A stretch of 64,000 nt of DNA from Cichorium intybus (GCA_023525715.1 CM042013.1:81899994-81963993); one strand, 5' to 3'. Positions 12,485 through 23,526 are shown, counted from the first letter of the stretch. Notes: generated by a model from the letters alone, not told the origin. Translations and numbers: made by a program.

Positions 12485-13210
12485 TCAGAAATGACCATTC
12501 TCTTTGCAGTTCCAACAGGTAACATCAGTCCTGTTTTTCTGACCACCTCTCTTTCTCGACTTGGATCTTCCTCTACCACCGCTTCCTTTGTTGGACCTTC
12601 TTCCTCTGTCTTCTGTACTTAGGAGACTACTGGAAGATTCTCTGGCACTCCATCTTTGCACATCCTCTCCAAGGATTAAGTCGCGAATACCTTCGAATGA
12701 CAGCTTAGCACTTCCGGCCGAACTGATGACTGCTGTTACTATATCGGACCAACTCTCAGGCAACGAAGATAATAACAGCAATGCCTAGACTTCGTCTTCG
12801 AATCCAATATCAACAGATATCAATCTTGATATTATTGAGTTGAATTCATTCACATGGTCTGTCATTGAGCCGTCTTCTTTCATCCTCAGATTCACCAACT
12901 GCCGAATCAAGAAAACCTTATTTGCCGCTAAAGGTTTTTCGTACATATTAGACATCGTATTTATCAGATTGTAGGTTGTCTTCACACTGACAATATTGTA
13001 TGCTACATTCTTTGCCAATGATAACCTTATAACTCCAAGTGCCTGCTGATCTAATAAGTCTCATTCTTCCTATGGCATCTCTTTAGGTTTTATTCCGAAC
13101 AGTGGTAGGTTTAATTTTTTCTGGTAGAGATAATCTTCGATTTGCATTCTCTAAAATCCGAAATCGTGACCTTCGAATTTCTCGATCCTAACTTTCCCAT
13201 CTTCAGCCAT
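12485..13210 (-). pseudogene. COP-A gag
   Basis: The start ATG is at 13208-13210 on the minus strand, just inside the PBS. The N-terminus has the IEKFEGHDFGF motif typical of copia gag. An LIRQLVNLRMKEDGSMTDHV core, LLLLSSLPESWSDIVTAV and a basic GRGRSKSRKRGG stretch follow, then a CCHC zinc knuckle beginning CWNCKENGHF. Stops interrupt it at 13151 (TAG), 13070 (TAG), 13061 (TGA), 12785 (TAG) and 12485 (TGA, inside the knuckle). Gag would form the virus-like particle and bind RNA; this copy cannot. Confidence 0.85.
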
Positions 13211-13223
13211 AACTCTGATACCA
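13211..13223 (-). other. COP-A primer binding site
   Basis: The minus strand reads TGGTATCAGAGTT, 3 bases inside the 5' LTR boundary at 13227. It is complementary to the initiator tRNA-Met acceptor end, as in most plant copia elements. Confidence 0.9.
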
Positions 13224-13226
13224 GTT

Positions 13227-13756
13227 TGTTGGGAATAACAAAAACAAGTTAGGCACTTCCGACAAACGATAAACGATTCCGGCAAAACACGTGGAAATAA
13301 AACGGAGAATAACGGCAAACTAAAACAGTAAAATCGGAACACAATATTTAACGTGGTTCACACGATCTATCTGATCGGCTAATCCACAGGCGAACGAGAG
13401 AGAGGGTTTTATTAACACCAAGAAAAACTACAATCATACAAGGCTAAACTGCACTTGTAGTCTGACCACTCACAAGAAAATATCGCTCGCACTTTTAGCT
13501 GCCAAACTAGACTCTGCACAAAAGGCTAACTCACGAATATCTATCTGTGATTTTCTATGTGTTTGTGTTTGTGTTTGTTCTGTGTTGTGTTATGCATCTT
13601 GATTAGTAGCACATCTCTATATTTATAGAGATGGAAATTCTTCAGCCACTAATATTCTTCAACATTAGTTAGCTAACTTTCTTTACCTAATATTCTAACT
13701 TACTATTCAAGTCATCACCTAACATTGGAAGAAAATTTTTTTTACCAACCTTAACA
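13227..13756 (-). repeat. COP-A 5' LTR
   Basis: It is 530 bp and near-identical in layout to 8642-9167. It ends ccttaaca, giving TGTTAAGG...CCCAACA on the minus strand. It includes a ctctatatttatagagat palindrome near 13612-13630, likely part of the core promoter (a TATA-like stretch), also present in the other LTR. Confidence 0.9.
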
Positions 13757-13939
13757 ATTCTTACACCATGTCTATGTATATTGTATCTCCTAGATTCTTC
13801 ATATCGAAACATTTCCCAAGCCAAGTCATTACCCTTTGAAACATTGTAAAATTGTTTCCTATAAGCAGCATGTCAATAACATACAATACTAGGCAGAATG
13901 CGATAGTACTCCCACTAGCTTTGACATAATCATAGGACT
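13757..13939 (-). pseudogene. COP-C reverse transcriptase catalytic core fragment
   Basis: The minus-strand translation reads through ASGSTIAFCLVLYVIDMLLIGN and KCFDMKNLGD. This is the copia RT block around the catalytic YVDD, here decayed to YVID. It lies between the COP-A TSD on the left and the GYP-2 TSD on the right. This shows that both elements inserted into the same older copia. Confidence 0.8.
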
Positions 13940-14069
13940 TCTAACGCCCCAATTTCAAAATTTCTAAAAATTCATTTATTATCAAGGTTCCAATAAAATA
14001 TTTATTCCAAAAAGTAAAACTGTTCAACATATTACTTAAACCAACAGCGGAAACATTTGAAAATACTAA

Positions 14070-15089
14070 GGGCCTGTTTGTTTACCTCTTAATTGGATTA
14101 TTAAGAGGGAAGCTCTTAATCTGAATAATTCAGATTGTTTGTTTACCACTTAATTTAAAAAACATCTCTTAATTTATCAGAGTTTAAGCCACCTCTTTTT
14201 GTTTTAAGAGATATACGTATTCCAATAATGCCCTAACCATTCACCACCTCCAACATATCACAATCAGGTACGCTTCTTCTCTCCCGAACCGTCTCCCCCC
14301 TCATGCCGGCAATGCCGCTGCTGCTCACCTCCGGCGGGTTCTCCATTTTGCCCTAGCTATCAGCCTAACAAACAGAGGAAACCCGCCTCCTTCTTCTCTT
14401 ACATTTGTCGCCTCCTCTCACCTTGAAACTCGCTTCCTCCTTCCCCTCCGCTCACGTCTGACCGGCAACAACTAGAGAAGCCAGATAACGCCGCCGCTGT
14501 TCTCCTTTCTGCTGCTGTTCTCGCCGTCAGCGACCTCTGTCACCGCATCTCTCTCCTTCTCACTGTTACTGCATTCAATTTTTGGTATGTGTTTTGCCCT
14601 AAAGAGCCCATTCAATTTTTCTGTTTCCTCTGTTCTCCTTTCTGCTGCTGTTCTCGGTTTTGTTCCTTCTTTTGATTTGTTGTATGTAATTTATAGAGTT
14701 CAATTGCATCAATTCATGTTCAATTGCATCAAATGTAATTTATAGAGTTCATGTCTCGTTTTTGAAACTGATTATTAATAAAACTGATAGTTGTTATTGC
14801 TAAACTGATTCGTTGAATCATGTCTCGTTTCTGCAATACTTTCTAGCAATCTTGGATGGACTAGTCTATTTTTTTGGATTGTTCAATGTCATTGATAAAC
14901 TGATTCGTTGATTCAGAAAAAATAATACAAAAGGGTAATCTGGTCATTTTTATCATTCAGCACCTCAATTAAGAGGTTTCAACCAAACAACATGTTAGAA
15001 ATTCAGCTCTTAAAAATTCAGACACTCTTAAACACTAAGACCTCTTAACAATTCAGATCTTAAATATTAAGATGTTGGCAAACAGACCC
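14070..15089. mobile_element. PIF/Harbinger-like non-autonomous DNA transposon (MITE or Pack-type)
   Basis: It is flanked by the 3-bp repeat taa (14067-14069 and 15090-15092). It has terminal inverted repeats GGGCCTGTTTG at the left and GGGTCTGTTTG (complement) at the right. The sister LTR at about 21785 reads straight through the empty site (atactaatatagttc). TAA/TWA target duplications and GGGCCTGTTTG termini are known from the PIF/Harbinger-Tourist group. Subterminal CTCTTAA and TTAAGAG motifs recur in both orientations. The interior has no transposase. It holds a GC-rich, CT-rich segment (14260-14680) with an internal near-duplicate (tgttctcctttctgctgctg at 14496 and 14631), possibly a captured gene 5' end. 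Confidence 0.85.
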
Positions 15090-15283
15090 TAATATAGTTC
15101 ATTAAAATAAATCTCTTGTATGCGATGCGCTGCCCTCAAGCCTTGCCATTCCCTTTGTCATTTGAAATACCTGAAATGCTATAAAATCAACGGGTAAGCT
15201 TAAAGCTTAGTGAGTCCACAAATTACCATACATGCCCACACATTAAACAACCCGTCCTCGAGAACGACCCGGCCCTACCTGCC

Positions 15284-15440
15284 ATACAACAGCTACGGGC
15301 GTCCATCATACAACAGCTATGGACACGGGAAGGTTCTACCCATCATACAACAGCTATGGGTTCCCGGTTATGGCCCAGCCCATCATACAACAGCTATGGG
15401 ACAAGGCAATAGTCCAACTCGCCATACAACAGCTACGAGG
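15284..15440. repeat. catacaacagcta sub-repeat array in GYP-2 3' LTR
   Basis: Five copies of a catacaacagcta(t/c)g phrase are spaced by 20-40 bp. The same array is present in the other LTR at 21983-22136, so it was part of the element at insertion. Confidence 0.85.
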
Positions 15441-16354
15441 GGACACGCATCAGTACTGAGCCCAACAACAAATAACCACAGATATAGAGTAAATCATATA
15501 ACTGTAAATAACATACAAGATGCCTAACATGCAACATCATATAGTAAGGTGAGGATACTCACCTGATTCAAAACCGCACAGATATACTCTAATATCCCCA
15601 CTTAGCTCGTCCACACTTATATCCCACATACACAACATGTCAAGCACTAACCAAACTCCTATAGACCTACCTAAAAGTCAAACCCAACGTTTGGTAACCA
15701 ACATTGTCGAAAATAAGCTTATGGGTCAAACACCAACTCGCCGCGACGTGGCTTCTTACCCTACGCGTCGCGGATATCTCCGCATAGCTACGGGGCTTAG
15801 CCGAACCCGCGTCGCTGACATAGCCTGTCCGTGCCGCTGACTCGTATTAATCCAAAGTTTTCTAAGCCCTAAATAAGTTCAGTCATCGGCTAGGGTTTCA
15901 CTCCATACCCTTCCTGGGATCAGAAACTACCCTAAGATCACTTCCTCATGGACATACAAGTCATCTAAGACTACTAAACAAGGGATAACATCTTAATACG
16001 AGATAAAATGAAATATCAGAAGGTAGGTCCTCTTACCTTGCTTCTGAAGAACAGAGGAATGCACCCGATCGACTACAAGCCTTTCCCCACGTTGTATATC
16101 TTCCTTCAAACCTTCAAAGCCTTGGAACCAAAGAGCCTCTGCTGAAACCAATCGACTCCACTCTAGAAATTTCCCAAAAACACGAACCCTAGGGCTGGGG
16201 CCCTTTATATAGGTGTTTAAATCCGAATTAGGGTTTTTCACATTAGCGGCGCACCACGTCGCGGGTTCTTCCAAACCGCGCCGCGCGTACAAGTCCTTCG
16301 CGATTCCAGATCCTTCCTAAAGCTGCGCCGCGACTCAGCGGAACGGGTCTTACA

Positions 16355-16370
16355 ACTCTCCCCCAATTAA
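16355..16370 (-). other. GYP-2 polypurine tract
   Basis: The minus strand reads AATTGGGGGAGAGT directly before the 3' LTR, the expected PPT position for plus-strand synthesis. Confidence 0.85.
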
Positions 16371-19300
16371 TTGGATTTCGTCCCCGAAATCCGCGCCTGT
16401 AAACAATTCTGGGTAATGCCTTCGTATTTCCTCCTCCGGTTCCCAAGTCCACTCCACCCTTTACGATGCTGCCACTGCACCTTAACTAACCCTATTGTTT
16501 TATTTCGTAAAGTCTTTATCTTCCTTTCAATGATGGCAATTGGTCGCTCCACATAATTTAGGCATTCGTCTAATTGAATATCCTCCAAAGGCACTATTGT
16601 AGATTCCTCAGTAATGCACTTCATGAGTTACGAAACGTGGAACGTGTCGTGAATCTGGCTAAGCTGCTCGGGCAGCTCCAACCGGTAAGCTACCTTACCT
16701 ACAGGGCGATGATTCAATAAGGTCCAATGTACCTAGGGCCAAGCTTTCCTCGCTTCCTAAAACGAATGACTCCCTTCCAAGGTGACACCTTAAGAAGAAT
16801 ATAATCCCCAACTTCGCCGATCTGCATAACTTTTCTGTCGACTCTGAGCCGTTAACAACCTCTCCCGAACCTTCTGAATTAGCTCAGTTGTCTTGAGTAC
16901 TACCTCAGTACTACCCAATACCCGCTGGCCAACCTCGCCCCAGCAAATAGGAGTCCGACATTTCCTTCCATACAACATCTCAAAAGGAGCCCTACCAATG
17001 ATTGCGTGATAACTGTTATTATAGGAAAACTCAGCTAAAGGGAGATGGGAATCCCAACTCCCGCCAAAATCGATAACGCATACCCTAAGCATATCCTCCA
17101 GCGTTTGGATCGTCCTTTCACTCTGCCCATCCGTCTGAGGGTGATATGCTGTGATGAAATGTAGGCAAGTGCCTAATTCCTCATGAAACTTCTTCCAAAA
17201 TCTTGACGTAAATCAGACATCCCGGTCGGATATCACCGAGACCGGTATACCATGCCGAGAGATAATCTCATCTACGTAGACCTTAGCCAATTCCTTTGCA
17301 GAGAAGGTCTCTTGGATGGGGAGGAAATGAGCACTTTTTGTCAACCTATCCACGATAACCCAAATGGTGTCCATATGTCGAGGGGTTCTTGGCAACTTCG
17401 TGATGAAATCCATTGTGATATGCTCCCATTTCTATTCTGGGATCTCAAGAGGCTGCAATCTACCATGAGGCCGTTGGTGCTCGGTTTTGACCCTACGACA
17501 GGTCATGCATCTTTCGACAAACCAAGCTACTTCCCTCTTCATGCCTGGCCACCAATAATATTCACACAGATCCCTATACATTTTAGTTGCTCCAGGGTGG
17601 ATAGAGAACTTGGATTTATGTGCCTCCTCCAATAGAGTTTGACGAACCCCTCTCAGCTTCGGTACCCAAATTCTCTCATGGCAAGTTAACAAATCTCTAC
17701 TATCTTTGACCATAGCTGCCAACTGACCCACAATTCTCTCACCTTTCTGATTCTCGCTCTTGCTTGCTTCCACCTAAGCCTTCCTTATCAGCTCAAGCAG
17801 CGGTGTCACAATTGTCATCCTTAGACAAACGCCTCGAAGGGGTGCACTTGAAGTCTTACGCCTTAACGCATCCTCTACCACATTGGCCTTTCCAGGGTGA
17901 TAGTGAATCTCACAATCATAGTCTTTCAATACATCTAATCATCTCCTATGTCTCATATTGAGATTGGCCTGATCCATCAGATACTTCAAACTCTTGTGGT
18001 CGGTATAGATGGTACACTTCACTCCATACAAATAGTGTCTCCAAATCTTGAGAGCGAAAACCACCGCTCCATATTCCAAATCATGAGTAGGATAGTTAGC
18101 CTCATGGGGCTTCAACTGTCGCGAGGCGTATGCAATCACCCTGCCTCGTTGCATCAAGACTGCCCCCAATCCCAAGATAGATGCATCGGAATAAACTACC
18201 ATATCCTCCATGCCTTCAGGAAAAGTTAAAACTGGAGCTTCACACAAATTCCGCCGCAAAGTCTCAAAAGCCTGCTGCTGCTCCTCACCCCACCAAAAAG
18301 CAGTGTTTTTCTTAGTTAGCCGAGTCAAAGGTACCGCAACCTTTGAGAAGTCTTGGATGAAACGACGATTAATAACCAGCCAGACCCAAGAAACTTCTAA
18401 TCTCCGAGGGAGTCTTCGGAACCTCCCACCGCATCACGGCCTCCACCTTAGCCGGATCTACCATGATTCCTTGTTCGTTGACGATGTGACCTAAAAACTA
18501 AACCTCCCGTAGCCAAAAGTCACACTTGGATAATTTTGCATAGAGCTTCTCCTTCCTTAAGGTCTCCAATACTTCCCTTAAATGTTGTTCGTGTTGCTCC
18601 CCGCTCCGAGAGTAAACTAAGATATCGTCAATGAAAACTATAACCGACCGATCCAACATCGGTCGACATACCCGGTTCATTAAGTCCATAAAAGCTGCAG
18701 GGACATTGGTCAGTCCAAACGGCATCACTACAAACTCGAAGTGGCCGTACCTCGTCCGAAAAGCCGTTTTCGGAATGTCTTCCTCCTGCACCCGCATTTG
18801 ATGGTATCCTGACCGCAAATCAATTTTCGAAAACCACGAAGCGCCCTGCAGTTGATTAAATAAGTCGTCGATGCGAGGTAATTGATATCGATTCTTCACC
18901 GTAAGCTTGTTCAGCTCACGATAATCTATGCACATCCTATTGGAACCATCCTTCTTCTTAACAAATAAAATAGACGCTCCCCACGGTGAGCAACTGGGTC
19001 GAATAAATCCCTTATCCAGAAATTCCCGAAGTTGAATAGACAACTCCAGCATCTGTGGAGGCGCAAGACTATACGGTGCTTTAGCTATCGGAGCCGCACC
19101 GGGAGTTAAGTCGATCTTAAATTCCACCTGCCTCTTAGGCGGAAATCTTGGCAGGTCCTCGGGAAAGACATCAGGAAAATCCCGAACTACCGGTATATCA
19201 CCTGTTTTCTGCTGTGGCTTCTTTACTCGCGCGTCTAAAACATAAGCCACAAATCCCGAACCTCCATGTTGAAAATGTCTGCGTGCCCTAGCAGCTGAAC

Positions 19301-19687
19301 AGAAAATTGCACCTCGATTCTTTCTCTCGCCCTGCACAACCAGCTCTCCCCCACTTGGGGTTTGAATCCACACTCGTTTGTTCTTACAATCAATCCATGA
19401 TTCATGCTGACCCAACTAATCCATACCGATGATGACTCGAGAGTCACTCAACGGTTTGAATCCACACTCGTTTGTTCTTACAATCAATCCTTGAATCACT
19501 ACTTCACATCCCCGATAAACACTAGTCGCTTGCACGGTTTTATCATCCGCAATTTCTACTTCTAACGGCCGATGAAGAGTTCCTAAAGCAATACCGAAAC
19601 CCTTTCCCAACATGGCAGACACAAAAGAATGACTAGCACCCAAATCAAATAGTACAAAGGTAGGCGTAGAGTTGACTAAGAAAGTTC
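16367..19687 (-). pseudogene. GYP-2 pol: protease, RT, RNase H, integrase
   Basis: Protease begins near 19687, with the active site written FDLGASHSFVS instead of the usual FD(S/T)GAS. RT covers about 19415-18350 (SCSPWGASILFVKKKDGS, FSKIDLRSGYHQMRV, FIDDILVYS). RNase H covers about 18330-17950 (VVYSDASILGLGAVLMQ, TIYTDHKSLKYL). Integrase covers about 17773-16790 (YRDLCEYYWWPGMKREV, the H2C2 finger, MDFITKLPRTPR, VISDRDV, ITAYHPQTDGQSERTIQTL). A C-terminal tail ends at 16367. Stops occur at 19416, 18498, 17939, 17771, 17432 and 17213, with a frameshift near 18390. Each stop fits a TGG, CAG or CGA codon changed by one transition. Confidence 0.9.
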
Positions 19688-19755
19688 CTAATCAAAGCAT
19701 AATAGACACATTAATTACAAACACCACAAACACGAGGCAAGTAAAGAAAGAGTAC
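19688..19755 (-). other. Putative 68-nt intron between GYP-2 gag and protease
   Basis: On the minus strand the gag frame runs through DVVTG and then meets GTACTC. After 68 nt ending in TTGATTAG the protease frame resumes as TFLVNSTPTF. Removing exactly GT...AG joins the two parts in frame through a split glycine codon. The gap itself has in-frame stops. Related elements commonly have the VVTGTFL junction uninterrupted. It could instead be an insertion or a translational recoding site. Confidence 0.55.
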
Positions 19756-20895
19756 CTGTAACGACGTCGGGCGCATCCTGTGCCTCCTCGGCAGTCATGA
19801 CGAATGCTCGACCCTTGGTCTTAGGGGCTCCCCTTTCCCCTGCCTACCATCGGTAATCCGGAGTGTGGTGGGGGCCGGATTTTGAACCACTCCCTGAGTT
19901 AGGCGGGGACACTGGGCCTTGAAGTGGCCTACCTGATTACAATTAAAACAAATCTTGACCTTCTGACGGCAATCTTTAGCATAGTGGCCCTCCTTTCCAC
20001 ACTTGTGGCATATTAACACCCAGCAACGCCCCTGATGATTCCTTCCACACTTACCACACTTACCATGGCTCCTTTGCCCTAGCTTTCCCTTATCTGCCCC
20101 TCGAAATTTCTTTGACGCCTGCTGAGTCTGAGTAGGCGCCGGACGCTTCTGCCTTTGTTGGGTTTCCAATTCCAACTCTCGAGCCCGAACAGTCGCGATC
20201 ATATCAGTAAGAGTTTGGTGCCTAGCAGCAGACACAAATTCCCGAATGTCTGTGCGAAGCATCGCCAAATATTGAGTCATTCTCATACGCTCGGTTGCCG
20301 CAAACTCTGGACAGAAGAGGGCTCACTCATTAAACTTTTTGGTGATCTCTGTCACCGTTTCAGTGGTCTGGGTCAGATTCAGGTATTCCTGTGCCAAGCG
20401 TTCCATTTCCACCTGTGGAACATACTCCAATTTGAATTGTTCCTTGAATTTTGGCCACGTAATAGCATCCAACTGAGCAGGGGTGAGATCTTTCATTCGT
20501 ATTTCCCACCAATCTTTTGCACCCTCTCTCAGAAGATTCACCGCAAATGTTACCTTGGAGTTCTCAGGACATGAACAGGTGCGGAAGGCACCCTCTACCT
20601 CGGAAACCCATCGCATGCTGATAATCGAAACCCTGCCCCCATCGAACATCGGAGGCGAACAAGCCGAAAAGTCCTTATAGCTTGCATCCCTGGCCCTTGA
20701 CGAGCCCTGAGTAGCCAGTCGCTCCTCGAGCATTGCCTATATCCCAGCCTTAATTGTACCAAAGAACTGAGGTATCGCAGCCAACACTTCTCGCGAAACC
20801 TCCTCCACTATCAGGTTGCGGAGATTTTCATCAGTTGACCCTACCCCGTTCGAGGCACCCGTATCTGCCCCACCGTTACTTCGTGTGGTTGCCAT
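19756..20895 (-). pseudogene. GYP-2 gag (capsid and nucleocapsid)
   Basis: The start ATG is at 20893-20895 (minus), followed by MATTRSNGGADTG. The capsid region has FAVNLLREGAKDWWEIRMK and FKEQFKLEYVPQVEMERLAQEYL, the plant retrotransposon gag fold. At the C-terminus there are two canonical CCHC knuckles (CHKCGKEGHYAKDC and CFNCNQVGHFKAQC) and a preceding divergent one (CGKCGRNHQGRC). A TAG interrupts near 20735 (family has Q) and a TGA at 20323 (family has R). The product would build the particle and bind RNA. Confidence 0.88.
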
Positions 20896-21664
20896 TCTGA
20901 AATGCGCAATAATTTTGATATCAATACCCGGGTCACTCCTATCTACCCAACTACTTGACTTTCTAGGACTTTGGTTGACTACTCTTGACTCAAGCGTGAA
21001 TCCTGTGCTTTCGGTAGTACTAGCCTGGTACTACCTTCCACAACTATTCGCCCTTGTTCCAAGTTTATCAACCATCCTCCTAAATTGTCGCACATATGCT
21101 AAAACCACTTCCTATGAATCCTGTGATCATGCCCAATGGTGCCTAATCATTGACTTAATTCTCCATCTTACACGTGCCTAAAAGAACTACTGCTAACGTA
21201 GTCGAGTCGCCTCACGGACGCATAGCCGTACACAATCGAGAATAAGATAGACGTTTGAATAACTGATCCTACCCTAAAGTCACAACCAAACAAGGAACAG
21301 CCAGTAAGGCCAGACTAAGAATTCTTAGGCTATCTTACCCTAATTGTATATAACCTACCAGCATTCACTAAGCAACCTAACGACAGTAGCATAAAATTCC
21401 AAAGCAGCACATAAGGCACAAAACAGTCTACAGAGTATATTATCCAGGCTATTTTACATCCTAGCACAATACATTTTATCACATAACACAAACTTGGCAT
21501 GGGTAATTGGAAATTACAAAACTTACTTGAGCTCGGCTGACGGTTCGCATCGCGTCTTCTTTTACTTTAAATTAATTTTCCAAAAACATTTTCTTGACAA
21601 AATCGCTCAGTCCTAAGTTTGAGTTTGGATTCCCAATACAATTCATCCAAATCCCTCAAACCAA
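20896..21664 (-). other. GYP-2 5' untranslated leader
   Basis: About 770 bp lie between the PBS and the gag start. I see no coding motif; plus-strand frames such as 20816-21181 are shadows. It probably contains packaging signals, which cannot be identified by eye. Confidence 0.6.
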
Positions 21665-21677
21665 GGCTCTGATACCA
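21665..21677 (-). other. GYP-2 primer binding site
   Basis: The minus strand reads TGGTATCAGAGCC, 3 bases inside the 5' LTR at 21681, matching the initiator tRNA-Met acceptor end. Confidence 0.92.
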
Positions 21678-21680
21678 ATT

Positions 21681-23110
21681 TGTAACGCCCCAATTTAAAA
21701 ATTTCTATAAATTCATAAAATATTTATTCCAAAAAGTAAAACTGTTCATCATATTACTTAAACCAACAGCGGAAATATTTGAAAATACTAATATAGTTCA
21801 TTAAAATAAATCTCTTGTATGCGATGCGCTGCCGTCAAGCCTTGCCCTTCCCTTTGTCATTTGAAATACCTGAAATGTTATAAAATCAACGGGTAAGCTT
21901 AAAGCTTAGTGAGTCCACAAATTACCATACATGCCCGCACATTAAACAACCCGTCCTCGAGAACGACCCGGCCCTACCCGCCATACAACAGCTACGGACG
22001 TCCATCATACAACAGCTATGGACACGGGAAGGTTCTACCCATCATACAACAGCTATGGGTTCCCGGTTATGGCCCAGCCCATCATACAATAGCTATGAGA
22101 CAAGGCAATAGTCCAACACACCATACAACAGCTACGAGGGGACATGCATCAGTATTGAGCCCAACAACAAATAACCACAGATATAGAGCAAATCATATAA
22201 CTATACATAACATACAAGATGCCTAACATGCAACATCATATAGTAAGGTGAGGATACTCACCTGATTCGAAACCGCACAGATATACTCTAATATCCCCAC
22301 TTAGCTCGTCCACACCTATATCCCACATACACAACATGTCAAGCACTGACCAAACTCCTATAGACCTGCCTAAAAGTCATACCCAACGTTTGGTAACCAA
22401 CATTGTCGAAAATAAGCTTTTTGGGTCAACCAGCAGCTCGTCGCGGCGTGGCTTCTTACCCTACGCGTCACAGCTATCTCTGCATAGCTATGGGGCTTAG
22501 CCGAACACGCGTCGCTGACATAGCCTGTCCGCACCGCGGACTCGTATTAATCTAAAGTCTTCTAAGCCCTAAATAAGTTCAGTCATCGGCTAGGGTTTCA
22601 CTCCATACCCTTCCTGGGATCAGAAACTACCCTAAGATTACTTCCTCATGGACATGCAAGTCCATGCATGTCCTTGGTCCAAACCCTAAGTGTTACAAGT
22701 CATTTAAGACTACTAACCAAGGGATAACACCTTAATACGAGATAAAATGAAATATCAGAAGGTAGGTCCTCTTACCTTGCTTCTCGAGAACAGAGGAATG
22801 CACCCGATCGACTACAAGCCTTTCCCCATGTTGTATCTCTTCCTTCAAACCTTCAAAGCCTTGGAACCAAATAGCCTCTGCTGAAACCAGTCGACTCCAC
22901 TCTAGAAATTTCCCAAAAACACGAACCCTAGGGCTGGGGCCCTTTATATAGGCGTTTAAATCCGAATTAGGGTTTTTCACATTAGCAGCGCACCGCGCCG
23001 TGGGTTCTTCCGAACCGCGCAGCACGTACAAGTCCAACGCGATTCTAGATCCTTCCTAAAGCCGCGCCGTGGATTAGTCCGGGCCGCGACTCGGCGGAAC
23101 GGGTCTTACA
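21681..23110 (-). repeat. GYP-2 5' LTR
   Basis: It is 1430 bp, tgtaacgcccc to gggtcttaca, and uninterrupted. Substitutions and small indels separate it from the 3' LTR (for example an extra roughly 40-bp tract near 22665-22700), so the insertion is old enough to have diverged. Confidence 0.92.
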
Positions 23111-23265
23111 GGACTTATCTATGCTTCATGAACATCCAAACTTTTTGGAATTTTATGATTGCAAAGATTGCAGCTACGAGGTGCTTGTTTGATTCCACAG
23201 ATGAATCTTTCAAGATTTGGACACATTGTTTGGATATTTGGCATGTTCAAAACCCTACAGTCAAT
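23111..23265 (-). pseudogene. COP-C reverse transcriptase, upstream fragment
   Basis: The minus strand contains GIKQAPRS, a decayed form of the copia YGLKQA-R-W motif that precedes the catalytic YVDD block. It continues, across GYP-2, into 13757-13939. Upstream of about 23265 recognisable copia coding stops, so COP-C has lost its integrase, gag and 5' LTR. The right boundary is approximate. Confidence 0.65.
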
Positions 23266-23526
23266 CTCATACTATATGCAATGCATAAATTGGATGCTCA
23301 AAACTCTTTTAATATAACATCATACTCTTTTATTTGGAAAACATCTTTTAGAGGACTCATTTCATACAATGCACACATAGTAATTATACATCAAGTAGCA
23401 CATAAGAAGCATGCATGAAAATAATTGATAACACACACAAAAGATAGTAGTAGGGATGTGTACTTCCGATAAACTTACCTAAAGTCAACTGACGAGTTAA
23501 CTCAAATTCCACACAAAACTTGATGC
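23266..23526 (-). mobile_element. Probable GYP-G 5' LTR, middle segment
   Basis: This non-coding sequence lies between the COP-C remnant and the target-site duplication of the solo LTR. Since the solo LTR sits in GYP-G LTR sequence on its right side, its left flank should be GYP-G too. There is no second copy in the window to confirm this. Confidence 0.45.

Larger units (their letters stand above)
8642..13756 (-). mobile_element. COP-A, complete Ty1/copia element with TSD attct
   Basis: The ends are defined by two LTRs of about 530 bp (8642-9167 and 13227-13756). They are flanked by the direct repeat attct at 8637-8641 and 13757-13761. The element has a tRNA-Met PBS and a PPT, with gag, protease, integrase, RT and RNase H in copia order on the minus strand. 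It sits inside COP-C: the COP-C RT frame is interrupted exactly at the TSD. The protein style (a gag beginning with a GKVRIEKFEGHDFGF-type motif) matches the Tnt1/Tork side of Ty1/copia. At least seven in-frame stops and one frameshift make it inactive. Confidence 0.93.
13940..16354 (-). repeat. GYP-2 3' LTR, interrupted by a 1020-bp insertion
   Basis: It starts tctaacgcccc, where the sister LTR has tgtaacgcccc, a changed terminal base. It ends gggtcttaca at 16354. Without the insert at 14070-15089 and one TSD copy it is about 1.39 kb against 1430 bp for the other LTR. It contains ctaaggcgtcgcg-type GC-rich segments and an array of catacaacagcta repeats. Confidence 0.9.
13940..23110 (-). mobile_element. 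GYP-2, complete Ty3/gypsy element with TSD ggact
   Basis: The LTRs at 13940-16354 and 21681-23110 are flanked by ggact at 13935-13939 and 23111-23115. On the minus strand the order is 5' LTR, tRNA-Met PBS, gag with zinc knuckles, protease, RT, RNase H, integrase, PPT, 3' LTR, which is the Ty3/gypsy order. The C-terminus has a VKVQWQHRKG-type tail found in Tekay-like chromovirus relatives. The element is 9171 bp, of which 1020 bp is a later DNA-transposon insertion in the 3' LTR. Many in-frame stops show it is inactive. Confidence 0.93.

Noticed and set aside
15284..15440. catacaacagcta array as a possible CRISPR-like array
   Set aside because: Copies are short, imperfect and irregularly spaced inside an LTR of a plant nuclear element, and duplicated in its sister LTR.
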